Assembly: GCA_023251285.1 (NCBI GenBank)
Contig: JAHEZB010000197.1
Coordinates: 1 to 5,549, forward strand
Direction of reading: 5' to 3'
DNA length: 5,549 nt
From: Chitinophagaceae bacterium
GTDB taxonomy: Bacteria > Bacteroidota > Bacteroidia > Chitinophagales > Chitinophagaceae
Shown: one piece after another, positions 1 through 5,549 of the stretch
Numbering within the stretch: the first letter of the stretch is position 1
Layout: each line of letters begins with the position of its first letter
Position numbers and translations under genes: made by a program
The notes under the pieces: model-generated
What the model was told of the DNA's origin: nothing
The model's input: the letters and a program-made list of their open reading frames with translations, nothing else
Database searches by the model: none

Positions 1-1291
1 CTTGTGAAAAATAAATATCGGTGGAAGGATTCAGATTTTTAAATACATCTTTCGCTAATGCAGTATAATCAGAAAGTTTGAATCTGCCGGATTTTGATGC
101 GGTAACAATTAATATTTTATTAAACATCATCTGCCCGGCACCCCACATCGCGTTCATCACTTTCTGCGCCTGTCCTGCATAATCTTTTTCAATTTTTGCA
201 ATTACCAGGTTGTGAAATACACCTTCAACTGGCATTTCCATATCAATAATTTCAGGAACCAAAGTCATTTTTATCGGCGCCAAAAAGATGCGTTCTGTAG
301 CTTTTCCGAGCCATGCATCTTCCTGTGGCGGTATGCCGACAATCGTAGCAGGATAAACCGGATTTTTTTTATGAGTAATCGCTGTGATGTGAAATTTCGG
401 ATACCAGTCAGGCAAAGAATAATAACCGGTATGATCACCAAAAGGTCCTTCCCAAATTAATTGATCATCGGGATCTACATAACCTTCAATAATGAAATCT
501 GCATCTGCCGGAACTTCTATATCCGGTTGAGTAATACACTTTACCAACTCTACTTTTTTCTTTCTCAAAAAACCTGCAAGCATGTATTCATCCACGTTTT
601 CCGGCAAAGGTGCGGTAGCTGCATAAGCATAAACAGGATCGCCGCCAAGCGCAACCGCAACAGGCATCCGCCGATTTAATTTTTTATATTCATTAAAATG
701 TTTTGCCGAAACTTTATGTTTGTGCCAATGCATCCCGGTGAGTTTTGGGCCAAAGATCTGCATGCGGTACATCCCAACATTTCGCGAATGATTGTTTGGA
801 TCTTTTGTATGAATAATGGGAAGCGTGACAAACGGGCCACCGTCTTTTGGCCAACAGGTTATCACAGGAAGTTTGGTTATATCCGGCTCTTTCATAATCA
901 CCTGCTGACATTCTCCTCTCCCACTCAACACTTTCGGCATCCAGCTTGCAAACTGACCGAGCTTCGGAAGTAATCGTAATTTATCCAGAATATTTTCTTT
1001 TGGAGAAGAAAGCAGTTGAAATAGATTTTCAATTTCTTTTGCAGTATCATTCAAATCATTTACCCCAAGCGCAAGGCACATTCTTTTTTCACTTCCATAA
1101 GCATTCATAAGAACAGGAAAATCGTAACCGCTATTTTCGAAAAGTAATGCCTTCCCTCCCCTGTCGCTTTTGCTGATTCGATCAGTAATTTCAGCCATTT
1201 CGAGTTTCGGATCTACATATTCTTTTATCCGAACGAGTTCGTTTTCTTTTTCAAGAACACGGATAAATTCTTGTAAATTTTTATAAGCCAT
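1..1291 (-). CDS. ubiD: UbiD-family prenyl-FMN-dependent decarboxylase (3' end cut by window edge)
   Basis: Family role: decarboxylation of an aromatic or unsaturated carboxylic acid in the cytoplasm with prenylated FMN supplied by UbiX. In quinone producers the substrate is a ubiquinone or menaquinone precursor. Seen: 430 codons read without a stop from the ATG at 1289-1291 to the left edge, so the C-terminus and stop are missing. An in-frame TAA at 1313-1315, with no ATG, GTG or TTG between, fixes this start. The prFMN/metal-site region RNVGMYR lies at residues 170-176. The signature EGPFGDHTGYY begins at residue 281, giving the conserved acidic pair E281 and D286. TERIFLAPIK follows near 332-341. 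E. coli UbiD is about 497 residues and Bacteroidota homologues can be longer, so a substantial C-terminal part may lie outside. No ubiX or men/mqn gene is in view, so the substrate is not assigned; a menaquinone-pathway decarboxylase is the likeliest reading. The family is near certain, the exact substrate is not. Confidence 0.95.
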   Translation of the reverse strand, partial: MAYKNLQEFIRVLEKENELVRIKEYVDPKLEMAEITDRISKSDRGGKALLFENSGYDFPVLMNAYGSEKRMCLALGVNDLNDTAKEIENLFQLLSSPKENILDKLRLLPKLGQFASWMPKVLSGRGECQQVIMKEPDITKLPVITCWPKDGGPFVTLPIIHTKDPNNHSRNVGMYRMQIFGPKLTGMHWHKHKVSAKHFNEYKKLNRRMPVAVALGGDPVYAYAATAPLPENVDEYMLAGFLRKKKVELVKCITQPDIEVPADADFIIEGYVDPDDQLIWEGPFGDHTGYYSLPDWYPKFHITAITHKKNPVYPATIVGIPPQEDAWLGKATERIFLAPIKMTLVPEIIDMEMPVEGVFHNLVIAKIEKDYAGQAQKVMNAMWGAGQMMFNKILIVTASKSGRFKLSDYTALAKDVFKNLNPSTDIYFSQ

Positions 1292-1296
1292 AACAG

Positions 1297-1304
1297 CAAA
1301 GATA
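1297..1304 (-). promoter_or_regulatory. Bacteroidota -7 promoter box of ubiD
   Basis: On the minus strand the sequence TATCTTTG matches the Bacteroidota primary sigma factor -7 consensus TAnnTTTG. A TTG at 1328-1330 lies 23 bases upstream as a possible -33 element, at the long end of the known spacing. Only five bases separate the box from the ubiD ATG, so the inferred transcript would have almost no 5' leader. This rests on consensus matching, not on a mapped start site. Confidence 0.55.
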
Positions 1305-1430
1305 CTTGAAGATTAATGATGGAAAAACAAGCGTCAACCTGCTTTTCAAACAGATTGATTGTTGCAGCGAACGAACAAATAAATCGATTTTGTATTTCTT
1401 ATACGAAAAATCTTTTATGACTTTTAACTG

Positions 1431-1438
1431 TATATTTG
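1431..1438 (+). promoter_or_regulatory. Bacteroidota -7 promoter box of the PAP2 gene
   Basis: TATATTTG matches the TAnnTTTG consensus and ends eight bases before the ATG at 1447. I see no good TTG/TTTG -33 element 17-23 bases upstream, so the match rests on the -7 box alone. If used, transcription would begin about five bases before the start codon. That agrees with 1447 being the real start, because an ATG at 1306 would lie upstream of this promoter. Confidence 0.45.
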
Positions 1439-1446
1439 ACCTTCAA

Positions 1447-2175
1447 ATGATTAAGAGAAAGATTTGTTTTATACTTACAGCTTTATTTTTAAGCTTTTAC
1501 TCCCTTTCCTCATTTGCACAGGATTCTACAGTTTCCAGACCTGCTTTTGAAGGCATTCGCACCAAGGATAGCAAGCAACATTATTTAAAAGCTCCTGCGC
1601 TCATTATTCCTGCTACATTTTTGATTTATGGAGGATTAAAACCTGTTGTAAATGATATTTCAAAGTTAGACAACCAGATAATGGCTCAAGTTCAACAAAA
1701 GTATCCTCATTTCCACTCCAATGCATCAGACTACCTGATGTGGGTTCCATCTGCGACCGTCTATTTATTGGATGCTTTCAAAATAAAAACCGCTCATAGT
1801 TTTAAACAACATCTTATACTTGATGCCGGCTCCATTGCTATTACCGGCGCGCTGGGGTTCGGAATGAGAGTTATTTCGCGTAATATAAAAAGTTTCAATA
1901 CAAATAATACAGACTTTCCCTCGGGTCATACAGCAAATGCTTTTCGTGGCGCCGAAATATTGCACCAGGAATTAAAAGATAAGCATCCTTTATTAAGTTA
2001 TAGTGGTTATATCCTAGCAACATCCGTTGGTGTTTTAAGAATATATGGAAAGCAGCATTACTTCTCGCAAGTAGTTGCCGGCGCAGGTTTGGGAATCTTA
2101 TCAACAAAAATTACCTATTGGATTTTTGATAAAATAAAAGATTCGAAACATTCAGGGGATAATGTTTCTATGTAA
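1447..2175 (+). CDS. PAP2-family phosphatase-like protein with altered active-site motifs
   Basis: PAP2 enzymes remove phosphate from lipid or isoprenoid phosphates, often at the outer face of the inner membrane. I start the gene at ATG 1447 (242 residues). There it opens with a signal peptide, a basic MIKRK then a hydrophobic run ending SSFAQ near residue 25. The in-frame ATG at 1306 would add 47 residues that look non-coding and bury this signal. Hydrophobic segments lie near residues 48-64, 95-111, 122-143, 184-200 and 206-227. Motif C2 is intact as FPSGHTANAF with H161. Motif C3 (SRx5Hx3D) reads R198, H204 and then Q208 in place of aspartate. Motif C1 (Kx6RP) appears as R141-x6-K148-S149. 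The ending VVAGAGLGILSTK is typical of Bacteroidota PAP2 proteins. Family membership is solid; catalytic activity is doubtful. It is transcribed away from ubiD and converges on cinA. Confidence 0.88.
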   Translation: MIKRKICFILTALFLSFYSLSSFAQDSTVSRPAFEGIRTKDSKQHYLKAPALIIPATFLIYGGLKPVVNDISKLDNQIMAQVQQKYPHFHSNASDYLMWVPSATVYLLDAFKIKTAHSFKQHLILDAGSIAITGALGFGMRVISRNIKSFNTNNTDFPSGHTANAFRGAEILHQELKDKHPLLSYSGYILATSVGVLRIYGKQHYFSQVVAGAGLGILSTKITYWIFDKIKDSKHSGDNVSM

Positions 2176-2207
2176 TAGTTATTTGAGCAGCAAACAAACA
2201 AATAAAC

Positions 2208-3467
2208 TCAAATCTTATCCTCTTCCAGGATGAATTTCCTCACGATATTCAACGCCATCACTGAAGTAACTTCTATATTTTTCTTACGTTCAAAACGTTG
2301 TTTTAATTTTTGAACAAATTGTTTTTCTTTATTTCCTACAGCAACCCACACGGTACCAACCGGCTTTTCAGCTGTTCCTCCATCCGGACCCATAATTCCG
2401 GAAACAGCAATTCCAAAATCCGTTTTCATTTGATTCAATAATCCCGACAACATTTCTTTTACCGTTTCTTCACTTACAGCTCCATACTTTTCAAGTGTTT
2501 CTTTTTTTACATTCAGCAGGCTTTCTTTAATCTCGTAAGAATAACTTACAATACTTCCTTGATAATAAGCAGACGAACCCGGAACAGAAGTAATAAGACT
2601 GGCAATCGCGCCGCCAGTGCAGCTTTCCGCAGTAGAAATTGTCTTTTTATTTTTGGATAAAATATTTCCCAACACTTCCTGCATGGTCTGGTCTTTATCT
2701 GTTACTATGTAATTTTTTACCAGTTCTTTTAACTGTTCAAATTGTTCATTGATCACTTTTTCAGTGTTCACTTTTTCAAAACCAGAAGTAGTAAGTCGCA
2801 ACCTAACCATGCCATAATTTGGTAAATAAGCAAGCTTGATTTCTGACGGCAATTGCGCTTCAAAATCCTTAATCATTTCTGCAAGCGCCGATTCACCAAT
2901 GCCTGCTGTAAGGATCGTTCTGTGATTAATTACCGGCAATTCAAATCTTTTTTCCAGCATCGGAATGACGTCTTCCATGATTCCCTGCATTTCATAAGGA
3001 ACTCCCGGCATGCTGATAAAGATGGTTCCGTTTTTTTGAAAGACCATTCCCGGAGCCGAGCCTCTTTTATTCTGAATCACCTCACACACATCCGGAACTT
3101 CCGCTTGTTTTAGATTTACTTCGCTGATCGGCTTATGATATATTTTTTCAAAAAGAAATTTTACATTTTCCAAAGCGCCTTTATCAACAATCATTTTTCC
3201 ATCAAAATATTTGCAAAGAAGTTGCTTGGTAATATCATCCGAAGTAGGACCGAGGCCGCCTGTAATGAGCACTACATCTGCATGTTGATTTTCACTTTCC
3301 AGGACTTTCCATATCTCATCTGCATCATCTCCCACAGCGATTCTCTTTGTAACTGCGATGCCTGCGCGATTTAATTGTTGGGCGATCCACGCACTGTTTG
3401 TATCTATCACTTGCCCGATCAATAATTCATCACCAATGGTAATTATAGAAGCGTTTATATTTTTCAT
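2208..3467 (-). CDS. cinA: CinA family protein: MoCF-like domain plus PncC-type NMN amidase domain
   Basis: At 419 residues this is a full-length two-domain CinA. The N-terminal molybdopterin-binding-like domain (roughly 1-170; COG1058, with ADP-ribose pyrophosphatase activity in some members) carries IITIGDELLIGQVIDTN at 8-24, TGGLGPTSDD at 69-78 and MPGVPYEM at 153-160. A middle linker domain follows. The C-terminal PncC-type domain (about 262-415) carries AESCTGG at 280-286 and SGIMGPDGGTAEKPVGTVW at 356-374, the family's conserved amidase motifs. PncC domains convert nicotinamide mononucleotide to nicotinic acid mononucleotide, so the expected role is pyridine nucleotide recycling in the cytoplasm. 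Older names link it to competence and DNA damage, and nothing here supports that (no recA neighbour). The start is fixed: an in-frame TAA lies 12 bases upstream, and the N-terminus aligns with the family. It ends 32 bases from the convergent PAP2 gene and diverges from dacB. No key motif is missing. Confidence 0.97.
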   Translation of the reverse strand: MKNINASIITIGDELLIGQVIDTNSAWIAQQLNRAGIAVTKRIAVGDDADEIWKVLESENQHADVVLITGGLGPTSDDITKQLLCKYFDGKMIVDKGALENVKFLFEKIYHKPISEVNLKQAEVPDVCEVIQNKRGSAPGMVFQKNGTIFISMPGVPYEMQGIMEDVIPMLEKRFELPVINHRTILTAGIGESALAEMIKDFEAQLPSEIKLAYLPNYGMVRLRLTTSGFEKVNTEKVINEQFEQLKELVKNYIVTDKDQTMQEVLGNILSKNKKTISTAESCTGGAIASLITSVPGSSAYYQGSIVSYSYEIKESLLNVKKETLEKYGAVSEETVKEMLSGLLNQMKTDFGIAVSGIMGPDGGTAEKPVGTVWVAVGNKEKQFVQKLKQRFERKKNIEVTSVMALNIVRKFILEEDKI

Positions 3468-3471
3468 GCGG

Positions 3472-3504
3472 CAAAATTAATCAGAAAGGTTTTCGAATTT
3501 CAAA
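3472..3504 (-). promoter_or_regulatory. Consensus Bacteroidota promoter of cinA (-33 TTTG, -7 TAATTTTG)
   Basis: Minus strand: TTTG at 3501-3504, a 21-base spacer, then TAATTTTG at 3472-3479. This matches the Bacteroidota housekeeping consensus TTTG-N(about 19-21)-TAnnTTTG in both boxes and in spacing. The -7 box ends four bases before the cinA ATG, so the predicted transcription start is at or next to the start codon. It is the best promoter match in the window. Confidence 0.7.
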
Positions 3505-3526
3505 CTCTTTTATGAACAGAAACTTT

Positions 3527-3534
3527 TAGTTTTG
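3527..3534 (+). promoter_or_regulatory. Bacteroidota -7 promoter box of dacB
   Basis: TAGTTTTG matches the TAnnTTTG consensus on the plus strand. No convincing TTG -33 element lies 17-23 bases upstream. The predicted transcription start near 3538 would leave a leader of about 39 bases before the TTG start codon, a normal length. The box lies in the divergent spacer shared with the cinA promoter, and the two do not overlap. Confidence 0.5.
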
Positions 3535-3576
3535 AATGGTTATTTCTCATTATTTTAAAACCTCAAATTATTATCC

Positions 3577-4965
3577 TTGAAAAGATTATTCATTTTATTT
3601 CTATTGGTTTACGGATTCAGGACGGAAGCTCAGAAGATTGACCAGGTATTTAATACCGCTTTTAAAAAATTAGCGGAAGACCCAACTTTCAAACATGCTA
3701 CCATCAGTCTTTATGTGATAAACAGAACAACCGGCAAAGCTGTAACAGAAGTGAATACAGACATTGGAGTGGCGCCTGCAAGTTGCCAAAAGGTGATCAC
3801 CGCTTCTACCGCTTTTGAGTTGCTTGGGCACGATTATTCATATAAAACAACCCTTGCCTATACAGGAAACATTGTAAACGGAGTTTTGAATGGCGATCTT
3901 ATTATCAAAGGCAGCGGAGATCCAACTTTGGGAAGCTGGCGTTATGATCAGAGCAAAGAAGAAAACATTATCAAAGATTTTAAAGATGCGGTATCAAGGT
4001 TAGGAATACAGAAAATCAACGGTCATGTATATGCAGATGAAAGTTTGTGGGATGCGGAAGCAACGCCGAACGGCTGGGTTTGGCAGGATATAGGGAACTA
4101 TTATGGCGCCGGTGCAAGGGCGCTCAACTGGCGTGAAAATCAGTATGACCTTTATTTAAGATCAGGAAAGAATATCGGCGATCCGGTAGAAATTGCTGGT
4201 ACAAGGCCTGCTTTTGTTGAAGGCCTCAATCTGAAATCAAAAGTAAAATCCGCTGCAAAAGGTACGGGGGATAATAATTATATTTATATGCCTTTGAACG
4301 ATCAGTTTGGATATGTGAGAGGCACTACTCCTATTAATGAAAACCACTTTACCATTTCAGGGGCAATGCCTCATCCCGCTGTGCAACTGGCTTTGACGCT
4401 GGAAGCCGCGTTGAAAAATGAAAGTGTGGAAAAAGCAGCTGCCGATTATCGGCCGTCAAATAAGTTGGCTAATGCAAAAGTTTTTTACACGTATTCATCA
4501 CCGGTTCTCGATAGTATTATTTTTCACTTCCTGCGTCGCAGCATTAATTTATACGGCGAAGCATTGCTCCAAACGATGGCTTATAATTTTACAAAAAATG
4601 GCAACACGGATAGTGGTGTGAGTGTTATTCAGAATTTTTGGAAAGATAAAGGCATCGAGCCTTATGCAATCAATATTGTGGATGGCAGCGGCCTCTCTCC
4701 TACCAATCGGGTTACCACAAAGGCGTTGGTGACTGTGATGGAATATGCGAGAAAACAAACATGGTTCCCGTCTTTTTACGATGCACTACCAACCATCAGC
4801 AGTATTAAAATGAAAAGTGGTTCTATAAATGGAGTAATTTCTTATACCGGTTTTATAAAAGGAAAAGACAATAATCAATATACTTTTTCATTTGTGATAA
4901 ATAATTATGACGGCAGCGGTAACGAAGTGAGGAAAAAAATGTGGAAATTATTGGGAATTCTTTAA
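3577..4965 (+). CDS. dacB: D-alanyl-D-alanine carboxypeptidase/endopeptidase, PBP4 type (peptidase S13)
   Basis: This is a low-molecular-mass penicillin-binding protein. The family removes the terminal D-Ala from peptidoglycan stem peptides and cleaves cross-links in the periplasm. It has 462 residues (E. coli DacB 477). Residues 1-18 form a signal peptide (MKRLFILFLL core, probable cut after TEA). The active-site triad is present in order: S69-C-Q-K72 (SxxK), S322-I-N324 (SxN) and K413-S-G415 where the family usually has KTG. Further family marks are KGSGDPTLG at 111-119 and DGSGLSPTNRV at 369-379. The start is a TTG: an in-frame TAA at 3556-3558 rules out anything further upstream, no ATG follows until well inside the protein, and TTG is the only initiator that keeps the signal peptide. 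No Shine-Dalgarno sequence is seen, as usual for Bacteroidota. The gene stands alone, divergent from cinA. Family assignment is secure; the balance of carboxypeptidase and endopeptidase activity cannot be read from sequence. Confidence 0.95.
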   Translation: MKRLFILFLLVYGFRTEAQKIDQVFNTAFKKLAEDPTFKHATISLYVINRTTGKAVTEVNTDIGVAPASCQKVITASTAFELLGHDYSYKTTLAYTGNIVNGVLNGDLIIKGSGDPTLGSWRYDQSKEENIIKDFKDAVSRLGIQKINGHVYADESLWDAEATPNGWVWQDIGNYYGAGARALNWRENQYDLYLRSGKNIGDPVEIAGTRPAFVEGLNLKSKVKSAAKGTGDNNYIYMPLNDQFGYVRGTTPINENHFTISGAMPHPAVQLALTLEAALKNESVEKAAADYRPSNKLANAKVFYTYSSPVLDSIIFHFLRRSINLYGEALLQTMAYNFTKNGNTDSGVSVIQNFWKDKGIEPYAINIVDGSGLSPTNRVTTKALVTVMEYARKQTWFPSFYDALPTISSIKMKSGSINGVISYTGFIKGKDNNQYTFSFVINNYDGSGNEVRKKMWKLLGIL

Positions 4966-5005
4966 GGACCGAATCAAGCTTGAAGGTTGAATTTTCTACA
5001 TGCTC

Positions 5006-5117
5006 AGGACACTTGACTTCCGCTGCCCGAACGAAGCGTTCCGACCCTGCAACACGGTTAGGACGCTTGTCTGCCGCTGAACGATAAAATCCGCATTCTG
5101 AAACGTTCGGGCCGCTG
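5006..5117. repeat. GC-rich intergenic segment with direct and inverted repeats
   Basis: The spacer 4966-5182 holds no convincing gene. Bases 5001-5130 are about 58% GC by my count, against roughly 40% in the flanking genes. A 20-base direct repeat occurs at 5006-5025 and 5060-5079 with 17 of 20 positions identical (AGGAC-CTTG-CT-CCGCTG core). CCGCTG recurs at 5112-5117. A perfect 9-base inverted repeat pairs 5025-5033 (GCCCGAACG) with 5104-5112, and a local hairpin GAACG-AAG-CGTTC sits at 5029-5041. This could be a dispersed intergenic repeat of the genome, a remnant of transferred DNA, or a structured RNA. I cannot tell which from one copy. Confidence 0.55.
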
Positions 5118-5182
5118 CCGTTTCCAGCTGTTCTTCTTTACCATTGGCATACCTCTTGTAATATTTTTTCAAAAATACTTTT

Positions 5183-5374
5183 ATGAAAAATGACCCTAAA
5201 AATCAGTCATCTGATGACAATGAAAAAGCAAAGAATCAACAGGATTCTGACAACACAGACGATGCAGTAGAAGAAGATGGCACTCCGGTTTTGGAAGAAG
5301 AAGATCTCGAGGAAAATGGCATTGAGGAGGATGAAGTGGAAGATATTGAATGGGATGAGCCGAAAAGCAAGTGA
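5183..5374 (+). CDS. Small, extremely acidic hypothetical protein (63 residues)
   Basis: I do not recognise a family. The product has 26 Asp/Glu, 6 Lys and no Arg or Cys in 63 residues, so a net charge near -20. The first 28 residues are rich in Asn, Gln, Ser and Asp. The second half is a Glu/Asp tract broken by single hydrophobic residues (PVL, I47, V52, I55, W57). It has no signal peptide or membrane segment and is probably a disordered cytoplasmic protein. Start: ATG 5183, with only weak TAnnTTT-like sequence upstream (5162-5169 or 5176-5183) and no Shine-Dalgarno. Support for it being real is a proper ATG and stop, a following hairpin 20 bases downstream, and a composition with a conserved-looking WDEP end. 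Against it, low-complexity acidic frames can arise in GAA/GAT-rich DNA. Possible roles such as a DNA mimic, chaperone-like tail or metal binder are guesses. Confidence 0.6.
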   Translation: MKNDPKNQSSDDNEKAKNQQDSDNTDDAVEEDGTPVLEEEDLEENGIEEDEVEDIEWDEPKSK

Positions 5375-5393
5375 TGATCTTCTTTATTTTTCG

Positions 5394-5431
5394 ACCAACA
5401 AATAAAACAACAATTTGTTTTATTTGTTGGT
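5394..5431. terminator. Perfect 17-bp hairpin, probable bidirectional terminator
   Basis: Left arm 5394-5410 (ACCAACAAATAAAACAA) pairs with 5415-5431 without mismatch around the four-base loop CAAT. It sits 20 bases after the stop of the small acidic gene and about 47 bases beyond the stop of a minus-strand frame at 5478, the place for a shared terminator between convergent genes. The stem is A/T-rich (4 G:C pairs in 17) and no clean U-tract follows on either strand, so it is not a textbook Rho-independent terminator. It could instead be part of a mobile element boundary. Confidence 0.6.
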
Positions 5432-5477
5432 ATTCTAGGATTCAGAAACTACCAAATTTATTTTTTATTTTCTAAAA

Positions 5478-5549
5478 TCAGGCCGCAATGGGATACTTAT
5501 CCACATATTTTGTTCCTCTTTTAATCACTGCAAACATTCTGAGAATAAG
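5478..5549 (-). CDS. C-terminal end of an unidentified protein, cut by right window edge
   Basis: Minus-strand frame open from the right edge for 23 codons to a TGA at 5478-5480, ending MFAVIKRGTKYVDKYPIAA. The start is outside the window. Short hydrophobic-then-basic ends of the form RxxFAVIKxGxxY resemble the C-termini of some IS110-type transposases as I remember them, but 23 residues cannot establish this. Its convergent position opposite the acidic gene with a hairpin between fits a real gene end. It could also be a chance open frame. Confidence 0.35.
   Translation of the reverse strand, partial: LILRMFAVIKRGTKYVDKYPIAA

Noticed and set aside
212..973. Plus-strand open frames opposite the ubiD gene
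   Set aside because: The minus strand of the same DNA encodes a continuous protein with unmistakable UbiD motifs; the plus-strand frames are compositionally odd and lack recognisable motifs.
1306..1446. N-terminal extension of the PAP2 gene to an upstream ATG at 1306
   Set aside because: The 47 extra residues show no family resemblance, lie upstream of the likely promoter box at 1431-1438, and would place the clear signal peptide inside the protein.
2181..2213. ATTTGAG/CTCAAAT inverted repeat as a terminator between PAP2 and cinA
   Set aside because: Only seven pairs around a 19-base loop, partly inside the end of cinA and without a U-tract; this is easily chance in AT-rich DNA.
2208..3467. 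CinA as a sign of a competence or DNA-uptake locus
   Set aside because: The name is historical; no com genes, dprA or recA are adjacent, and the domain content points to pyridine nucleotide metabolism.
5006..5079. CRISPR-like repeat-spacer array
   Set aside because: There are only two imperfect copies, the unit is not regularly repeated, and no cas gene is present.
5002..5080. Short plus-strand frame MLRTLDFRC... in the spacer
   Set aside because: Only 26 codons, starts and ends within the repeats, with no promoter and unusual Cys/Arg-rich composition; it looks like chance.
4990..5175. Minus-strand open frame of about 55-60 codons running through the GC-rich spacer
   Set aside because: It has no plausible ATG start, is closed upstream by a TGA, and overlaps the repeat structure; the openness is explained by high GC. 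A remnant of a coding sequence cannot be fully excluded.

Overview
The window looks like ordinary chromosomal sequence from a member of the Bacteroidota, probably Chitinophagaceae or a close relative. The evidence is low GC in the genes, no Shine-Dalgarno sequences, TAnnTTTG-type -7 promoter boxes in front of four genes, and protein sequences typical of that group. No dedicated defence, CRISPR, secretion or biosynthetic system is visible, and I do not claim one.

Layout, left to right. (1) Bases 1-1291, minus strand: the first 430 codons of a UbiD-family prenyl-FMN-dependent aromatic acid decarboxylase, cut by the left window edge. (2) Bases 1447-2175, plus strand: a secreted or membrane PAP2-like phosphatase that keeps the PSGH motif but has altered flanking catalytic motifs. 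It is divergent from ubiD. (3) Bases 2208-3467, minus strand: full-length CinA (molybdopterin-binding-like domain plus PncC-type NMN amidase domain), convergent with the PAP2 gene. (4) Bases 3577-4965, plus strand: a periplasmic PBP4/DacB-type D-Ala-D-Ala carboxypeptidase/endopeptidase (peptidase family S13) starting with TTG, divergent from cinA. (5) Bases 4966-5182: a non-coding spacer with a GC-rich core and internal direct and inverted repeats. (6) Bases 5183-5374, plus strand: a 63-residue, extremely acidic protein of unknown function. (7) Bases 5394-5431: a perfect 17-bp hairpin. (8) Bases 5478-5549, minus strand: the last 23 codons of a reading frame entering from the right edge, possibly a transposase C-terminus.

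The genes do not form one pathway. Each of the first four appears to be transcribed from its own promoter (two divergent pairs and one convergent junction). Their roles are quinone or aromatic acid metabolism (UbiD), lipid or isoprenoid phosphate chemistry at the envelope (PAP2), NAD-related nucleotide salvage (CinA) and peptidoglycan trimming (DacB). PAP2 and DacB could both bear on the cell wall, but nothing in the layout couples them. The more unusual points are -7 boxes so close to three start codons that the mRNAs would be essentially leaderless, the altered PAP2 active site, the GC-rich repeat-bearing spacer, and the small acidic protein beside it.
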